Source: Streptomyces galbus
Lineage (GTDB): Bacteria > Actinomycetota > Actinomycetes > Streptomycetales > Streptomycetaceae
NCBI RefSeq assembly: GCF_005280195.1
Contig: NZ_SZPR01000017.1
Span: forward strand, 186,001 to 250,000
DNA: 64,000 nt
Direction: 5' to 3'
Part shown: positions 15,840 through 23,960 of the stretch, piece by piece
Numbering within the stretch: position 1 is the stretch's first letter
Layout: each line of letters opens with the position of its first letter
The notes under the pieces: model-generated
What the model was told of the DNA's origin: nothing
Seen by the model: the letters and a program-made list of their open reading frames with translations, nothing else
Database searches by the model: none
Position numbers and translations under genes: made by a program

Positions 15840-17433
15840 TCGTCTCGCGGTACGCCGCCGCCTCCTCCAGGTCCAGCCGGCGCAGCAGCGTGCGCAGCAT
15901 CTCGTCGTCGATGTAGCGGCCGTCGCGCAGGCGGACGAAGACCGCGCGCTCGGCGCTGATCATCTCCCGGGACAGGCGGCGGTAGGTGTCGTCGACCGTC
16001 TCACCGGTGACCGGGTTGGTCTGGCCGAGGCGCTCCCAGACGGCGTTGCGGCGGCGTTCCAGGACCGTGCGCAGCCGGTCGGCGAGCGGCGGGGGCAGGG
16101 CGTTGCGCTCGTCGGAGAGGAGTTCGTCGAGGTGCCGCTCGGCGGCCAGGGACGCCTGGGCCTGCGCGTTGGCCTCGGCGAGGGTCTCGGCCTGCCGGTC
16201 GCGGCCGGGGAACTTCAGCAGGTGGATCAGCGGGATCAGGGTCAGGCCCTGCACCACCAGGGTGCCGATCACGGTGGTGAACGTCAGGAACAGGATGAGG
16301 TTGCGGTGCGGGAAGGCGCCCTCGCCGTGGTCCACGGTCAGCGGGATGGAGAAGGCGATGGCCAGCGACACCACGCCCCGCATGCCGGCCCAGGAGATGA
16401 CGACGGGCGCCCGCCAGGTCGGGTTCTCCTCGCGCGCGCGGATGCGTGCCGACAGCAGCCGGGGCAGGAAGGTGGCCGGGTACACCCAGGCGAAGCGCAC
16501 CGCCACGACGACGAGGAACAGCACGACCGCGTACCAGGCGGCGTCCAGGCCCTCGTAGTCGCCGAGGCCGCGCAGGACGACGGGCAGCTGCAGACCGATC
16601 AGGGCGAACACCGCCGACTCCAGGACGAAGGCGACCATCTTCCACACGGCCTCCTCCTGCAGGCGCGTGGCGAAGTCGACCTCCCACGCGCGGTGCCCGA
16701 GGTAGAGCGCGACGACGACCACGGCGAGCACCCCGGAGGCGTGGAACTGCTCGGCGGTCGCGTACGCGACGAACGGGATGAGCAGCGACAGTGTGTTCTG
16801 CATCAGCGCCTCGCGCAGGTGCGTGCGCAGCCAGTGGATCGGCGCCATGAGGACCAGGCCCACCACCACGCCGCCGACCGCGGCGATCAGGAACTCCTCG
16901 ATGCCGCCCGCCCAGGACGCCCCCTCCCCCACCGCGGCCGCGACGGCCACCTTGTACGCGGTGATCGCGGTGGCGTCGTTCAGCAGCGACTCGCCCTGCA
17001 GGATGGTGGTGATCCGCGAGGGCAGCCCGACGCGGCGGGCCACGGCCGTCGCCGCGACCGCGTCGGGCGGCGCCACCACGGCGCCCAGCACCAGCGCCGC
17101 GGTCAGCGGCAGCCCCGGCACGAGCAGGTACGCCGCCGCGCCGACGACGAGGGTCGCGAACAGCACGTACCCGACGGACAGCAGCGCCACCGGCCGGGTC
17201 TGGGCGCGCAGGTCGAGGTAGGAGCTGTCGATGGCGGACGTGTACAGCAGGGGCGGCAGCAGCAGCGGCAGCACGACCTCCGGGTCGAGCGTGTAGTCGG
17301 GCACCCCGGGCACGTACGAGACCGCCAGCCCGACCGCGACCAGCAGCAGGGGCGCCGGCACCGGGGTGCGCCGGGCCCCGGCGGCGATCGCCGCGCTCGC
17401 CGCCACCAGCAGAAGCAGTGGCATCACGTCCAT
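15835..17433 (-). CDS. Na+/H+ antiporter, CPA1 family
   Basis: The product has 532 aa from ATG 17433 with a GAGGGTGGG ribosome site; the frame extends 19 codons further but without a hydrophobic start. About 12 membrane segments fill residues 1-400, including the conserved core VAPPDAVAATAV and GESLLNDATAITAYKVAV (the ND pair binds cation), then MRGVVSLAIAFSIPL. A hydrophilic C-terminal domain of about 120 residues (HLDELLSDERN and onward) may regulate it. It exchanges cytoplasmic Na+ for H+. A UBP zinc-finger gene is divergent 59 bp upstream. Confidence 0.9.
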   Translation of the reverse strand: MDVMPLLLLVAASAAIAAGARRTPVPAPLLLVAVGLAVSYVPGVPDYTLDPEVVLPLLLPPLLYTSAIDSSYLDLRAQTRPVALLSVGYVLFATLVVGAAAYLLVPGLPLTAALVLGAVVAPPDAVAATAVARRVGLPSRITTILQGESLLNDATAITAYKVAVAAAVGEGASWAGGIEEFLIAAVGGVVVGLVLMAPIHWLRTHLREALMQNTLSLLIPFVAYATAEQFHASGVLAVVVVALYLGHRAWEVDFATRLQEEAVWKMVAFVLESAVFALIGLQLPVVLRGLGDYEGLDAAWYAVVLFLVVVAVRFAWVYPATFLPRLLSARIRAREENPTWRAPVVISWAGMRGVVSLAIAFSIPLTVDHGEGAFPHRNLILFLTFTTVIGTLVVQGLTLIPLIHLLKFPGRDRQAETLAEANAQAQASLAAERHLDELLSDERNALPPPLADRLRTVLERRRNAVWERLGQTNPVTGETVDDTYRRLSREMISAERAVFVRLRDGRYIDDEMLRTLLRRLDLEEAAAYRETT

Positions 17434-17492
17434 GTCCAGCCCACCCTCGTTTTCCGCGCGGCCGTCCGCACGACCGTCGTAATCTGGCAATC

Positions 17493-17753
17493 ATGAAACA
17501 GTGCACGCACACCGACGCGCTGCCGCACCCGGAGCCCGCCCCGCTGAGCGAGACGTGCCCGGAGTGCCTGCGGGACGGTACCCACCCGGTGCAGTTGCGG
17601 CTGTGTCTGACGTGCGGGCACGTCGGCTGCTGCGACTCCTCGCCCAACCGGCACGCCACCGGGCACCACGCCGACACGGGCCACCCGGTGATGCGGACCT
17701 TCGAGCCCGGGGAGGACTGGCGCTGGTGCTTCGTGGACCACGTCCTCGTGTGA
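17493..17753 (+). CDS. UBP-type zinc finger domain protein
   Basis: The product has 86 aa from ATG 17493. Nearly the whole protein is a zf-UBP domain: CTH near the start, CPEC, CLTCGHVGCC, then the histidines of RHATGHHADTGHPV and a final GEDWRWCFVDH. In eukaryotes this domain binds the free ubiquitin C terminus; actinobacterial versions are short stand-alone proteins of unknown partner. The divergent CPA1 antiporter neighbour suggests a regulatory link to it. Confidence 0.82.
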   Translation: MKQCTHTDALPHPEPAPLSETCPECLRDGTHPVQLRLCLTCGHVGCCDSSPNRHATGHHADTGHPVMRTFEPGEDWRWCFVDHVLV

Positions 17754-18011
17754 GCGGAAGCGGCCGCACCGGGTACGGTTCGAGCGTCTGACGCCTGGGT
17801 ACGTCAACCCGGCGCGCGCTCTTCCCATTTGGGCCCGCGGACCCCCTAGACACGGAGCGTGTCCACAGCTTTACTGTGAGTGACACCAAGGGGCCGGGGT
17901 CCCGGGGACAGTACGGTCGGGAGCGCGATAGCGTCACGGCTGTACCACACTTCGCGTTACCCGGGGGGCGACCCCCGGCCCCGAACAGCTTGTACCACCT
18001 TGGAGGTGAGG

Positions 18012-18428
18012 GTGTCCCAGATCGCAGGCGAGCCCGCGGCGAACCAGGACTTCGTGGAAGTCCGGCTGCCGGCTGCGGGTGCCTACCTGTCGGTGCTGCG
18101 GACGGCCACGGCCGGCCTCGCGGCCCGTTTGGACTTCACCCTGGACGAGATCGAGGACCTGCGCATCGCGGTGGACGAGGCCTGCGCGATCCTGCTCCAG
18201 CAGGCCGTGCCCGGCTCGGTGCTGAGCTGCGTGTTCCGGCTCGTGGACGATTCGCTCGAGGTCACGGTCTCGGCCCCGACCACGGACGGGCACGCCCCGT
18301 CGCGCGACACCTTCGCCTGGACGGTGCTGTCGGCCCTCGCGGGCAAGGTCTCGTCCGCCGTCGACGAGGACCGGACCGTGTCGATCAGCCTGTACAAACA
18401 GCGCGGCGCCGGACCCGGTCCGGCGTGA
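18012..18428 (+). CDS. prsH: Anti-sigma factor of SigH (RsbW-like kinase fold)
   Basis: The product has 138 aa from GTG 18012 with GGAGGTGAG upstream. It is a small GHKL protein of the RsbW/SpoIIAB class: DEIEDLRIAVDEACAILLQQA is the N box helix, and the later glycine-poor C-terminal part (DTFAWTVLSALAGKVSS) is shortened as in Streptomyces SigH antagonists. It should bind SigH and be released by osmotic or other stress through anti-anti-sigma factors. Its stop overlaps the sigH GTG (GTGA). The S. coelicolor counterpart is called PrsH, RshA or UshX. Confidence 0.88.
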   Translation: MSQIAGEPAANQDFVEVRLPAAGAYLSVLRTATAGLAARLDFTLDEIEDLRIAVDEACAILLQQAVPGSVLSCVFRLVDDSLEVTVSAPTTDGHAPSRDTFAWTVLSALAGKVSSAVDEDRTVSISLYKQRGAGPGPA

Positions 18429-19528
18429 GGGACGGGGACGGTCCGGTGCGGGACGAGGAGCGCGGCACGCGGGAGCTGCCGGCCGCGGAGGAGACGGTCT
18501 CTCCGGGCGGTTCCCGACGCATGGCGGACGGCATCGACGGCATCCCCGAGCAGGCCCGGCCGCATCCGGAGGACACCTCCGCGCAGGCCGGAACCCCGGA
18601 CCCGGACGGGCGGCACGAACGGCGGGGTGCCGTGCGGGCCGCGCCCCGGGACGGAACAGACGGGGACTCCCCCGGCCGGTCGGGGGCGACGGCTCGACAG
18701 AGGGCGACGGGCGGGACGATGAGCGAGCACGAGCGAGACGACGAACCGGTGGTGCCGGGCACACGGCACGAGCCTCACGATCGCAGCGGGGCGCGGGCGC
18801 TGTTCGTCGAGCTGCGGGGGCTGAAGGAGGGCAGCGCGGAGTACGCGGAGCTGCGCAACCAGCTGGTCCGCATGCACCTGCCGCTCGTGGAGCACCTGGC
18901 GCGCCGCTTCCGCAACCGCGGCGAGCCGCTGGACGACCTCACCCAGGTGGCCACCATCGGCCTGATCAAGTCGGTCGACCGCTTCGACCCGGACCGCGGG
19001 GTGGAGTTCTCCACGTACGCGACGCCGACGGTCGTGGGCGAGATCAAGCGCCACTTCCGCGACAAGGGCTGGGCGGTCCGCGTGCCGCGGCGCCTGCAGG
19101 AGCTGCGGCTTGCGCTGACCACGGCCACCGCCGAGCTGTCCCAGCTGCACGGCCGCTCCCCGACCGTGCACGAGCTCGCCGAGAAGCTGGCCATCTCGGA
19201 GGAGGAGGTCCTGGAGGGCCTGGAGTCGGCGAACGCCTACTCCACGCTGTCGCTGGACGTCCCCGACACCGACGACGAGTCCCCCGCGGTCGCCGACACC
19301 CTGGGCGCGGAGGACGAGGCGCTGGAGGGCGTGGAGTACCGGGAGTCGCTCAAGCCGCTCCTGGAGGACCTGCCCCCGCGCGAGAAGCGCATCCTGCTGC
19401 TGCGCTTCTTCGGCAACATGACCCAGTCGCAGATCGCGCAGGAGGTCGGCATCTCGCAGATGCACGTCTCCCGGCTGCTGGCCCGCACCCTCGCCCAGCT
19501 CCGCGAGAAGCTGCTGGTCGAGGAGTAG
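18425..19528 (+). CDS. sigH: Stress-response sigma factor SigH (SigB/F/G group)
   Basis: The core starting MSEHERDD (ATG 18719) is a 269-aa SigB-like sigma factor: region 2 (LRNQLVRMHLPLVEHLARRF, DLTQVATIGLIKSVDRFDP, STYATPTVVGEIKRHFRD), region 3 (VPRRLQELRLAL) and region 4 (LPPREKRILLLRFFGNMTQSQIAQEVGISQMHVSRLLARTL). I list it from GTG 18425, which overlaps the prsH stop; ATG 18521 and ATG 18719 are in-frame alternatives. The frame also stays open upstream through prsH to 17876. S. coelicolor sigH is known to make several isoforms. Roles there are osmotic stress and septation. Confidence 0.9.
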   Translation: MRDGDGPVRDEERGTRELPAAEETVSPGGSRRMADGIDGIPEQARPHPEDTSAQAGTPDPDGRHERRGAVRAAPRDGTDGDSPGRSGATARQRATGGTMSEHERDDEPVVPGTRHEPHDRSGARALFVELRGLKEGSAEYAELRNQLVRMHLPLVEHLARRFRNRGEPLDDLTQVATIGLIKSVDRFDPDRGVEFSTYATPTVVGEIKRHFRDKGWAVRVPRRLQELRLALTTATAELSQLHGRSPTVHELAEKLAISEEEVLEGLESANAYSTLSLDVPDTDDESPAVADTLGAEDEALEGVEYRESLKPLLEDLPPREKRILLLRFFGNMTQSQIAQEVGISQMHVSRLLARTLAQLREKLLVEE

Positions 19529-19560
19529 ACCCCCGGCCCGCCGGCGGGCGGGAGGATTCC

Positions 19561-19583
19561 GGGCCGGCCCGGCGGGCCGGCCC
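19561..19583. terminator. Stem-loop after sigH
   Basis: Two copies of the self-complementary GGGCCGGCCC (19561-19570 and 19574-19583) with a 3-nt loop form a very GC-rich hairpin between convergent sigH and the membrane protein gene. Confidence 0.45.
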
Positions 19584-19619
19584 TCGCACACGGCCGGCTA
19601 GGAGCGCGCGGCCCGTGCC

Positions 19620-20105
19620 CTACTTGCGGCGCGCGGCCCGCTGATCGGCCGCCGGCCCCTCGTCCTCGTCCCGCCCGCGGCCCGGACCCCGGATTCCCAG
19701 GGCGCGGGTCGTCTCGCGGTGGATGAGGAGGACCAGCGCCGCGATCGCCACGACCCCGAGGACGATGCCGGCCGGGACGGCCACGCTGTCGGCCTGGAGC
19801 AGGTTGTAGGCGACGGGCAGCGCCATGATCTGGGTGATGACGGCCGGCCCCCGGCTCCAGCTCCGCAGGGCCAGCAGTCCGCGGGCGGCGAGCAGCGGCA
19901 GCAGCGCCAGGACGACGAGGGTGACGCCCCCCGTGACGGCCTGCTGCCGGTCGCCCGCTTCCCCGGCGATCCCCAGCACCAGCATCCACACCCCGGCGAC
20001 GACCAGCGCCAGCCCCTCCAGGGCGACGAGCACGGCGGCGTACGTCAGCCGGCGCGGGCGTTCCACCACGGTGGGCACGGTCTCGGGCGTCTGCTCACTG
20101 GTCAC
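19620..20105 (-). CDS. Conserved four-span membrane protein
   Basis: The product has 161 aa from GTG 20105. Four hydrophobic segments alternate with short loops (VLVALEGLALVVAGVWML, VTGGVTLVVLALLPLLAARG, VITQIMALPVAYNLL, AGIVLGVVAIAALVLLI). A charged C-terminal tail follows (GRDEDEGPAADQRAARRK). No catalytic motif is visible. It lies between sigH and the lipid kinase. Function not recognised. Confidence 0.75.
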   Translation of the reverse strand: MTSEQTPETVPTVVERPRRLTYAAVLVALEGLALVVAGVWMLVLGIAGEAGDRQQAVTGGVTLVVLALLPLLAARGLLALRSWSRGPAVITQIMALPVAYNLLQADSVAVPAGIVLGVVAIAALVLLIHRETTRALGIRGPGRGRDEDEGPAADQRAARRK

Positions 20106-20296
20106 CCCTGAAGGGTAGCCCGCGGCCCGGGAGGCCCCCAGGGGCCGGTGCGTGCGCCCTCGGTGCCCGGTGCCGTGCGCCCCGCTGCCCGGTACCGTGG
20201 CGCGCGCAGCGCCCGTGTCGAGGGTCACGGCCCGATCTCTTACCCGTTCCCTACCCGGCCTGTGCCGGGTACCCCCCAGTCGGTACGCTGCCCTGC

Positions 20297-21265
20297 ATGC
20301 GTGCACTTCTCGTGGTCAACCCGGCGGCAACCACTACGAGTGCCCGCACGCGCGACGTCCTCATCCACGCGCTGGCGAGCGAGATGAAGCTCGAGGCGGT
20401 CACCACGGAGTACCGCGGGCACGCGCGCGACCTGGGCCGGCTGGCGGCGCAGAGCGACGACATCGACCTGGTGGTGGCGCTCGGCGGCGACGGCACGGTG
20501 AACGAGGTCGTCAACGGTCTGCTGCACGCCGGCCCCGACCCCGACCACCTGCCCGGTCTCGCCGTGGTGCCCGGCGGTTCCACCAACGTCTTCGCCCGTG
20601 CCCTGGGCCTGCCCAACGACCCCGTCGAGGCGACCGGCGCCCTGCTGGACGCGCTGCGCGACGGCCGGGAGCGCACGGTCGGGCTCGGTCTGACCTCGGG
20701 CACGCCGGGCACCGAGGACGAGGCGGTGCCGTCCCGCTGGTTCCTGTTCAACGCGGGGCTGGGCTTCGACGCCGGGGTCGTGGGGCGGGTGGAGCAGCAC
20801 CGGGAGCAGGGGAAGCGGTCCACGCACGCGCTCTACGTCCGCCAGGCGATGCGCCAGTTCTTCGGCGATCCGCACCGCCGGCACGGGACGATCGTCCTGG
20901 AGCGGGACGGCGCCGAGCCGGTCACCGATCTGGTGCTGTCCATAGTCTGCAACACGGCTCCGTGGACCTATCTGGGCAATCGTCCGGTGTACGCGTCGCC
21001 TAAGGCCTCGTTCGACACGGGGCTCGACGTGCTCGGTCTCAGCCGCCTGTCCACCCCCGCAGTTGCCCGGTATGTGACCCAGTTGCTCCTTTCGTCCCCG
21101 GAGCGGGGACCCCAGGGACGGCATGCGGTGTCGCTGCACGACCTGACCCGCTTCACCTTGCATTCGAAGGTCCCCCTGCCTCTCCAGATGGACGGAGACC
21201 ACCTGGGACTGCGGACCAGCGTGACGTTCACAGGCGTACGCCGTGCACTGCGTGTGATTGTGTGA
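20297..21265 (+). CDS. Diacylglycerol kinase-family lipid kinase
   Basis: The product has 322 aa. RALLVVNPAA at the N terminus, VVALGGDGTVNEVVNGLL (the GGDGT catalytic loop) and VVPGGSTNVFARALGLP are the diagnostic DAGK-catalytic motifs. The C-terminal half, with FNAGLGFDAGVV and PLPLQMDGDHLG, is the YegS/DgkB-type beta domain. It phosphorylates a lipid such as diacylglycerol or a sphingoid-like base at the inner membrane face; the substrate is not predictable. Confidence 0.87.
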   Translation: MRALLVVNPAATTTSARTRDVLIHALASEMKLEAVTTEYRGHARDLGRLAAQSDDIDLVVALGGDGTVNEVVNGLLHAGPDPDHLPGLAVVPGGSTNVFARALGLPNDPVEATGALLDALRDGRERTVGLGLTSGTPGTEDEAVPSRWFLFNAGLGFDAGVVGRVEQHREQGKRSTHALYVRQAMRQFFGDPHRRHGTIVLERDGAEPVTDLVLSIVCNTAPWTYLGNRPVYASPKASFDTGLDVLGLSRLSTPAVARYVTQLLLSSPERGPQGRHAVSLHDLTRFTLHSKVPLPLQMDGDHLGLRTSVTFTGVRRALRVIV

Positions 21266-21587
21266 GCAGAAGGGGCGAAAGTCCTTTCACTCGAACGTTT
21301 AGGCCAGGATCCACCCCATGGAAGTACGGCTGTGACCTAGTCGACACCGAGGAATCAAAAAAAACTTTCCGGAAGGGGTTGTATCCGCCGCTGAGGTTTG
21401 CGAGTCTCTACGTGGCGATCGGGACGGCCCGCAACACCGGCCTCCACTGATCACCGGAACCCCTCTTCACACACAGGACCACGCCGGGGAAGACTCGGCG
21501 GTCGGCCCTTCACTTGTTGAGGGATTCGTGAAAGCGTTCACATTCACAAGCTAACCTGCACAGTCATACCAAGGAGAGGTAGCAGCC
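21266..21587 (+). promoter_or_regulatory. wblE upstream region with CRP-type site
   Basis: These 322 bp upstream of wblE have no gene I can support. They are A/T-richer than their surroundings, with an A8 run near 21360. CGTGAAAGCGTTCACA (21527-21542) fits the CRP/FNR consensus GTGA-N6-TCAC exactly in both half-sites and lies 46 bp before the start codon. AAGGAGAGG at 21571-21579 is the ribosome site. A strong promoter of an essential gene is expected here. Confidence 0.55.
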
Positions 21588-21845
21588 ATGGACTGGCGTC
21601 ACAACGCCGTTTGCCGCGAGGAAGACCCCGAGCTCTTCTTCCCCATCGGCAACACCGGTCCTGCGCTGCTGCAGATCGAGGAAGCCAAGGCCGTCTGCCG
21701 TCGCTGCCCCGTCATCGAGCAGTGTCTGCAGTGGGCGCTCGAGTCCGGTCAGGACTCCGGCGTCTGGGGTGGTCTCAGCGAGGACGAGCGCCGCGCGATG
21801 AAGCGCCGCGCCGCCCGCAACCGGGCCCGTCAGGCCTCCGCCTGA
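21588..21845 (+). CDS. wblE: WhiB-family Fe-S regulator WblE (WhiB1 type)
   Basis: The product has 85 aa. The four cluster cysteines are C9 (NAVCREED), C37 and C40 (AVCRRCPV) and C46 (EQCLQW), in the C-Xn-CxxC-x5-C pattern. GVWGG is the conserved turn, and the basic tail KRRAARNRARQA may bind DNA. It coordinates a [4Fe-4S] cluster that can react with nitric oxide; WhiB1 of mycobacteria binds the primary sigma factor region 4. WblE is among the most conserved Wbl proteins in actinobacteria. Confidence 0.93.
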   Translation: MDWRHNAVCREEDPELFFPIGNTGPALLQIEEAKAVCRRCPVIEQCLQWALESGQDSGVWGGLSEDERRAMKRRAARNRARQASA

Positions 21846-21962
21846 CACCCGCCCCGCACACAGCCTGAGCTTGGCGGCGCGTACACCGCGTACGCATCTC
21901 CCGCCCCCGAGCCGCAGCGCGCAGTACCCCCGAAGCGCTGAGTACCAGCAGCAGGGAGCACT

Positions 21963-21988
21963 AGCCCTGGACCTCACGGTCCGGGGCT
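21963..21988 (+). terminator. Terminator of wblE
   Basis: AGCCCTGGACC (21963-21973) and GGTCCGGGGCT (21978-21988) pair over 11 bp with one G-T wobble around a TCAC loop, followed by the T-rich CTTTGCTGT. It lies between wblE and the convergent sensor kinase. Confidence 0.65.
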
Positions 21989-22004
21989 CTTTGCTGTCCG
22001 GCCG

Positions 22005-23480
22005 CTACTTCTGCGCCCGCACCGGGACGTCGAGGATCACCTGCGTGCCCCGCTCCGGCGCCGGGACCATGTCGAAGGTGCCGCCCAACTCCCCCTCCAC
22101 CAGCGTCCGTACGATCTGCAGGCCGAGGTTGCCGGAGGTGTGCGGGTCGAAGCCCTCGGGCAGGCCCACGCCGTCGTCCTGGACGGTGACCAGCAGCCGG
22201 GCCTCCTTGCTGGTGCCGCCGCGCACCGCCGAGACCTCGACGGTGCCCGTCTCCCCTTCGCGGAAGCCGTGTTCGAGCGCGTTCTGCAGGATCTCGGTGA
22301 GGACCATGGACAGCGGGGTGGCCACCTCCGCGTCGAGGATGCCGAAGCGCCCGGTGCGCCGGCCGGTGACCTTGCCCGGGGAGATCTCGGCGACCATCGC
22401 GAGCACCCGGTCGGCGATCTCGTCGAACTCCACGCGCTCATCCAGGTTCTGGGACAGCGTCTCGTGGACGATGGCGATCGAGCCGACCCGGCGCACGGCC
22501 TCCTCCAGGGCCTCGCGGCCCCGCTCGGACTCGATGCGGCGGGCCTGCAGGCGCAACAGCGCGGCCACCGTCTGGAGGTTGTTCTTCACCCGGTGGTGGA
22601 TCTCCCGGATGGTCGCGTCCTTGGTGATCAACTCGCGTTCGCGCCGGCGCAGTTCGGTGACGTCGCGGAGCAGGACCAGGGAACCGATCCGGGTGCCCTT
22701 GGGTTTGAGCGGGATCGCCCGGAACTGGATGACCCCGTCGTGCGCCTCGATCTCGAACTCACGGGGCGCCCAGCCGCTCGCGACCTTGGCCAGCGCCTCG
22801 TCCACCGGCCCGCGGGTGGGGGCGAGTTCGGCGGTGGTCAGGCCCAGGTGCTGGCCGACCAGGTCGGAGGCGAGGCCGAGGCGGTGGTAGGCGGACAGCG
22901 CGTTCGGGGAGGCGTACTGGACGACGCCGTCCGCGTCGAGGCGGATCAGGCCGTCGCCGACGCGCGGTGAGGCGTCCATGTCGACCTGCTGGTCGGGGAA
23001 GGGGAACGACCCGGCCGCGATCATCTGCGCCAGGTCGGACGCGCTCTGCAGGTAGGTCAGCTCCAGCCGGCTCGGGGTGCGCACGGTGAGCAGGTTGGTG
23101 TTGCGGGCGATGACGCCGAGCACCCGGCCGTCGCGCCGGACCGGGATGGACTCCACCCGGACGGGAACCTCCTCGCGCCACTCCGGGTCACCCTCGCGCA
23201 CGATGCGGCCCTCGTCGAGCGCGGCGTCCAGCAGGGGCCGGCGGCCGCGCGGGACCAGGTGGCCGACCATGTCGTCCTGGTAGGAAGTGGGGCCGGTGTT
23301 GGGCCGCATCTGGGCGACGGAGACGTACCGCGTGCCGTCCCGGGTGGGCACCCACAGGACCAGGTCGGCGAAGGACAGGTCGGAGAGCAGCTGCCACTCC
23401 GACACCAGCAGGTGCAGCCACTCGAGGTCGGAGGCGTCGAGCGCGGTGTGCTGGCGTACGAGTTCGTTCATGGAGGGCAC
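22005..23480 (-). CDS. PdtaS-type cytoplasmic sensor histidine kinase
   Basis: The product has 491 aa and no membrane segment. The N-terminal GAF-like domain (residues 1-140, with FADLVLWVPTRDGTRYVSVAQM) and a PAS-like domain (about 170-285, GVVQYASPNALSAYHRLG) precede the HisKA_2 box REIHHRVKNNLQTVAALLRL and a HATPase_c domain with NALEHGF, DDGVGLP and GNLGLQIV. This is the mycobacterial PdtaS architecture; PdtaS phosphorylates the ANTAR antiterminator PdtaR. No receiver gene is adjacent, so its partner is encoded elsewhere. Confidence 0.88.
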   Translation of the reverse strand: MPSMNELVRQHTALDASDLEWLHLLVSEWQLLSDLSFADLVLWVPTRDGTRYVSVAQMRPNTGPTSYQDDMVGHLVPRGRRPLLDAALDEGRIVREGDPEWREEVPVRVESIPVRRDGRVLGVIARNTNLLTVRTPSRLELTYLQSASDLAQMIAAGSFPFPDQQVDMDASPRVGDGLIRLDADGVVQYASPNALSAYHRLGLASDLVGQHLGLTTAELAPTRGPVDEALAKVASGWAPREFEIEAHDGVIQFRAIPLKPKGTRIGSLVLLRDVTELRRRERELITKDATIREIHHRVKNNLQTVAALLRLQARRIESERGREALEEAVRRVGSIAIVHETLSQNLDERVEFDEIADRVLAMVAEISPGKVTGRRTGRFGILDAEVATPLSMVLTEILQNALEHGFREGETGTVEVSAVRGGTSKEARLLVTVQDDGVGLPEGFDPHTSGNLGLQIVRTLVEGELGGTFDMVPAPERGTQVILDVPVRAQK

Positions 23481-23728
23481 GTGGCGAGCGTACCCGGCGG
23501 TTCTCGGACGGCCGAAAGAACACCCGCGGGCCGCGGCGCCTGGGAGGGACCCTCAACCCTCCCGGCACCGCAGCCCGGAGCTTTATCGGCCGTGGGGTGT
23601 GCGGTCCCGGTCGGCCGACGGTGAGGAGCCGGGGCAGTCAGGGCAGAGAGTCCCGGTCCCTCGGTCCGCCTTCCTGTGCGGGGAAGACGGAGGCTGTGCG
23701 GTTCACCGTGCGGTTCCCCTCCCCCGAT

Positions 23729-23744
23729 TGTGGACTAGACCACT
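23729..23744 (+). promoter_or_regulatory. DasR-responsive element (dre), distal nagB site
   Basis: TGTGGACTAGACCACT matches 13 of 16 positions of the dre consensus ACTGGTCTAGACCACT and keeps the CTAGACCA core. It lies 230 bp before nagB, a DasR target. Confidence 0.75.
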
Positions 23745-23917
23745 TGTGCGTGTCCATGGAGAGAGAGAGGTGTTCGTTGTGTCAACGCAGCCTAACGCCT
23801 GCGGGTTCCCGTCCGGGCCCGCTCGGCGGCGCGAATTCGGGGACTTCCCCTCGGGCGCCCGGCCGCACCCCCGGCGCCGGGGCCCGAAATCTGGGAGGGG
23901 ACGCCCGATTCTGTTAG

Positions 23918-23933
23918 ATTGGTCTACACCACA
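23918..23933 (+). promoter_or_regulatory. DasR-responsive element (dre), proximal nagB site
   Basis: ATTGGTCTACACCACA matches 13 of 16 dre positions and ends 27 bp before the nagB GTG, where bound DasR would block transcription until glucosamine-6-phosphate releases it. Confidence 0.8.
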
Positions 23934-23960
23934 TGACTCTCCCAGAACGGCAGGCCCAGC

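Larger units (their letters stand above)
23481..23960. other. Intergenic region upstream of nagB
   Basis: These 480 bp lie between the divergent sensor kinase and nagB genes. Several frames are open, but none shows a ribosome site or recognisable protein. The region holds two DasR-type sites. The kinase promoter must lie near 23481-23600; I cannot pick its boxes with confidence. Confidence 0.45.

Noticed and set aside
21361..21390. GGAAT followed by a GTT near the A-run, a possible sigma-R promoter for wblE
   Set aside because: The spacing is about 22 bp instead of 18, so it does not fit the sigma-R consensus.
23597..23917. 106-aa frame in the nagB upstream region with several cysteines
   Set aside because: No ribosome site, overlaps a dre site, and composition looks like a shadow.
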